This document shows, piece after piece, positions 33,602 to 35,689 of a stretch of DNA of 35,689 nt. Source of the DNA: Planctomycetota bacterium (GTDB taxonomy: Bacteria; Planctomycetota; Planctomycetia; Pirellulales; Pirellulaceae); contig JAPOIJ010000033.1 of assembly GCA_029979005.1 (NCBI GenBank), positions 1 to 35,689 of the forward strand, read 5' to 3'. A program made the translations under genes and the position numbers. The notes beneath the pieces are model-generated. The model saw nothing but the letters and a program-made list of their open reading frames with translations. It was not told where the DNA came from and made no database searches. Positions within the stretch are counted from its first letter, which is position 1, and each line of letters opens with the position of its first letter.

Positions 33602-35170
33602 ATGAAAATTCAGTTTTACAATTCTTTGACGAACCAGCATGAAGAGTTTATTCCGTTAGAGCCTGGTAAAGTATCGATGTACAGTTGTGGACCGACGGTT
33701 TACGACTTCGCACACATTGGAAATTTTCGCTCATTTTTGTTTGGCGACTTGCTGCGACGATTTTTTGAACTCACAGGCCATGATGTGCATCACGTGATGA
33801 ACATTACGGATGTCGGGCATATGGTCGAGGGCGAAGCAGATAAAATGATGGAGGCTGCTAATCGCGTCAAAGTCAATAAAAAATCCGGAAGGGTGCCCGA
33901 GGGAGCGATTGAAGATCCAGAGGATCCTTATCAAATCGCTGAGTATTACACCCAGGCGTTTTTAGAAGATGCTCGGCGTTTAGGTTACAAGGTCGCCTAT
34001 GAGTATCCACATAATGTCCCTAAAGCGACGCATCATGTTGAAGGTGCCAACGGCATGATTGGCATGATCCAGAAGTTGCTTGAGCGTGGTCATGCCTACG
34101 TTGCGGATGACGGCGTTGTTTATTACAGCGTCGAGAGTTTTCCCGGGTATGGACAGTTGAGTGGTAACTCTCTTGAAAAAATTCAGAGTAATGCCGGTGG
34201 TCGCGTTTCGGCTGAAAATCAATCGCGAAAGAGGCATCCCGGAGATTTTATGCTTTGGAAGCCCGATCAAAATCACATCATGAAATGGGATTCACCTTGG
34301 GGGGTTGGTTATCCGGGTTGGCATATTGAGTGTAGCGTGATGGCGCGGTCAATCATCGGTCGAGACGTGATCGACATTCATACGGGTGGAGAGGATCTGA
34401 TTTTTCCTCATCACGAATGTGAGATTGCGCAATCCTGTGGCGCGACCGGAGAAGACCGATTTGCGAATTTTTGGATTCACGCAAGGTTTCTTTTTGTTGA
34501 AAACGAGAAGATGTCAAAGTCGTTAGGTAATTTCTACACGGCACGAGATGTGTTTGATGGGAAAGTCAAAGTTACCGACGAAAATACCGGCGAGCAGACG
34601 GAGATGGGACGTAGTGTGCATCCTGCAGTTCTTCGATTTGAATTGATTAAATCACACTATCGAACCAATATGAACTTTACCGCGAAAGGGTTGATTGATT
34701 CTGCACAAACGATTGACCGGATGGTTGAGTTCCGTAAAACGTTGGAGAGTAAAATTGAGGGAGACATTGGTGAGGCTGAAGTTGATTTGTCGCACCCTGT
34801 TCTTGGTGAATTTGCAGAAGTCTTGGCCGATGATCTCAATGTATCAGGCGCTTTGGGGGTTATGCTTCCATGGATAAAGGGCAACCATTCAGATCCTCGA
34901 TTGTCTCTGGCTGTATTGAAAAAAATGAACTCGGTTTTGTCGGTTGCGCCCATCAATGAAGGGATTGCCAACGCTGCGGAAGAGGTTGAATCAGAGTCCG
35001 ATGCAGCTGAATTTGAGCAGGCTCAGCAATGGGCTAATGAGATGGATACTGCTCGGAAAGACAAAGATTGGTCGACTTCTGATGCGTTTCGCGACAAGAT
35101 ACACGCGGCAGGTTTTGAGGTTCAGCAGACTCCCGAAGGCTCGAAGATTAAAAGAAAACTAGGCGTTTAA
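33602..35170 (+). CDS. cysS: Cysteinyl-tRNA synthetase
   Basis: A 522-residue class I aminoacyl-tRNA synthetase charging tRNA-Cys. It has [17 protein letters not shown] (zinc-binding Cys plus HIGH motif), HIECSVMA and [11 protein letters not shown] (further zinc ligands), and the KMSKS loop [10 protein letters not shown]. It is longer than the roughly 460 residues of E. coli, with insertions near residues 90-110 (Lys-rich, [20 protein letters not shown]) and just after KMSKS ([14 protein letters not shown]). ATG 33602 gives the standard start [10 protein letters not shown]; the upstream extension to 33548 is unlikely. Confidence 0.96.
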   Translation: MKIQFYNSLTNQHEEFIPLEPGKVSMYSCGPTVYDFAHIGNFRSFLFGDLLRRFFELTGHDVHHVMNITDVGHMVEGEADKMMEAANRVKVNKKSGRVPEGAIEDPEDPYQIAEYYTQAFLEDARRLGYKVAYEYPHNVPKATHHVEGANGMIGMIQKLLERGHAYVADDGVVYYSVESFPGYGQLSGNSLEKIQSNAGGRVSAENQSRKRHPGDFMLWKPDQNHIMKWDSPWGVGYPGWHIECSVMARSIIGRDVIDIHTGGEDLIFPHHECEIAQSCGATGEDRFANFWIHARFLFVENEKMSKSLGNFYTARDVFDGKVKVTDENTGEQTEMGRSVHPAVLRFELIKSHYRTNMNFTAKGLIDSAQTIDRMVEFRKTLESKIEGDIGEAEVDLSHPVLGEFAEVLADDLNVSGALGVMLPWIKGNHSDPRLSLAVLKKMNSVLSVAPINEGIANAAEEVESESDAAEFEQAQQWANEMDTARKDKDWSTSDAFRDKIHAAGFEVQQTPEGSKIKRKLGV

Positions 35171-35309
35171 TTTCACGGCAGAAGGTGCTGGCTCGGACGA
35201 GGTTCGAGGCAAGGTAATTCACTCCAGAGCCGAGGAGTTGGCTCTACAGTCCCGGTGATCATCGCAATGATGCACTCGGCTGACAATCATTGATACGAGA
35301 ACTTTTAGC

Positions 35310-35689
35310 ATGGAAAATCGCATGACAGTACCAATGAATCAGTCGTTAGCGGTGCAGGAAAATATAGTCCTGCCGGGAGATACCAACGCGCACGACACGA
35401 TGTTTGGTGGGCTTTTGATGAAACGTATTGATGAAACGGCAGCTATCTCGGCTCGACGGCACTGCCGCGGTTCAGTGGTGACGGCTTCGAATGACGGTGT
35501 CCATTTTCATCGCCCGATTCAGCGAGACGATATTGTTGTATTGGAATCATACGTATGCTCAGTCGGGCGAAGTTCGATGGAGATTTTTGTTAAAATAATG
35601 ACTGAAAATGCGAGTCGAAATTCGGATCGAAACGTGGCGGCAATTTCTTTTTTGACATTTGTTGCACTCGATGACGATGGCAAGCCAAC
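35310..35689 (+). CDS. Acyl-CoA thioesterase, hotdog fold (partial, runs off the end)
   Basis: The frame is open to the window edge, giving 126 residues. It begins MENRMTVPMNQSLAVQE and contains LPGDTNAHDTMFGGLLMKRIDETAAISARRH, split by no stop, followed by VTASNDGVHFHRPIQRDDIV. This is the pattern of the YciA/BFIT-like acyl-CoA thioesterases, where the Asp/Asn-x-x-Gly region forms the active site. These enzymes hydrolyse fatty acyl-CoA. The ATG at 35310 is chosen as the first in-frame start; ATG 35323 is possible. About 139 bases separate it from cysS. Confidence 0.85.
   Translation, partial: MENRMTVPMNQSLAVQENIVLPGDTNAHDTMFGGLLMKRIDETAAISARRHCRGSVVTASNDGVHFHRPIQRDDIVVLESYVCSVGRSSMEIFVKIMTENASRNSDRNVAAISFLTFVALDDDGKP

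Overview
The window looks like a chromosomal segment of a planctomycete, most likely a Pirellulaceae relative. The basis is a set of protein families typical of that group: a PHM-like copper monooxygenase domain, a formylglycine sulfatase, a large two-component kinase, DUF502 and DUF4139-like proteins, and LpxC/LpxA showing a Gram-negative outer membrane. Gene density is moderate, Shine-Dalgarno sites are irregular, and starts include GTG and TTG. The taxonomic call is inference from gene content. I see no tRNA or rRNA gene, insertion sequence, prophage or CRISPR array.

Layout. 1-826: 3' part of a copper type II monooxygenase-like protein. 1039-5925: an OmpR-type response regulator, its overlapping histidine kinase, and a secreted DUF4139-like protein. 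The regulator gene and the secreted-protein gene both carry the same 11-bp-spaced direct repeat at the same distance from a -10 hexamer, which suggests a self-regulated mini-regulon. 5965-8102: a sulfatase, then a small monocistronic gene with a sigma-54-like promoter and a strong terminator. 8117-11013: ilvC and ilvA on the minus strand, preceded by a leader that looks like a branched-chain amino acid attenuator. 11506-14286: PEP carboxylase. 14549-19036 (minus): ComF-like protein, DUF502 protein, hemC, and an aromatic amino acid hydroxylase family protein. 19389-20537: LptF/LptG-type permease.

20647-21294: a lipoprotein with a thioredoxin fold. Its frame is interrupted by a single TGA exactly at the first catalytic Cys position (TGA-Gly-Trp-Cys), and a small hairpin follows at SECIS-like spacing. 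I read it as a selenoprotein; it is the most interesting item here. Simple ORF calling splits it in two.

21368-24605: inositol monophosphatase family, acylphosphatase, and an ABC-2 permease. 24735-29442 (minus): an envelope cluster of a Pro-rich anchored protein, Skp/OmpH, LpxC, LpxA and a Gfo/Idh/MocA dehydrogenase, the last three with 4-nt overlaps. 29625-33395: a flippase-like integral membrane protein, a polyprenyl-phosphate-type GT2 glycosyltransferase and a multi-pass membrane protein, plausibly one surface-glycan pathway. 33602-35170: cysteinyl-tRNA synthetase. 35310-end: a truncated hotdog acyl-CoA thioesterase.

Most coding regions are housekeeping or envelope functions. The novelty lies in the recoded thioredoxin and in regulatory DNA between genes.
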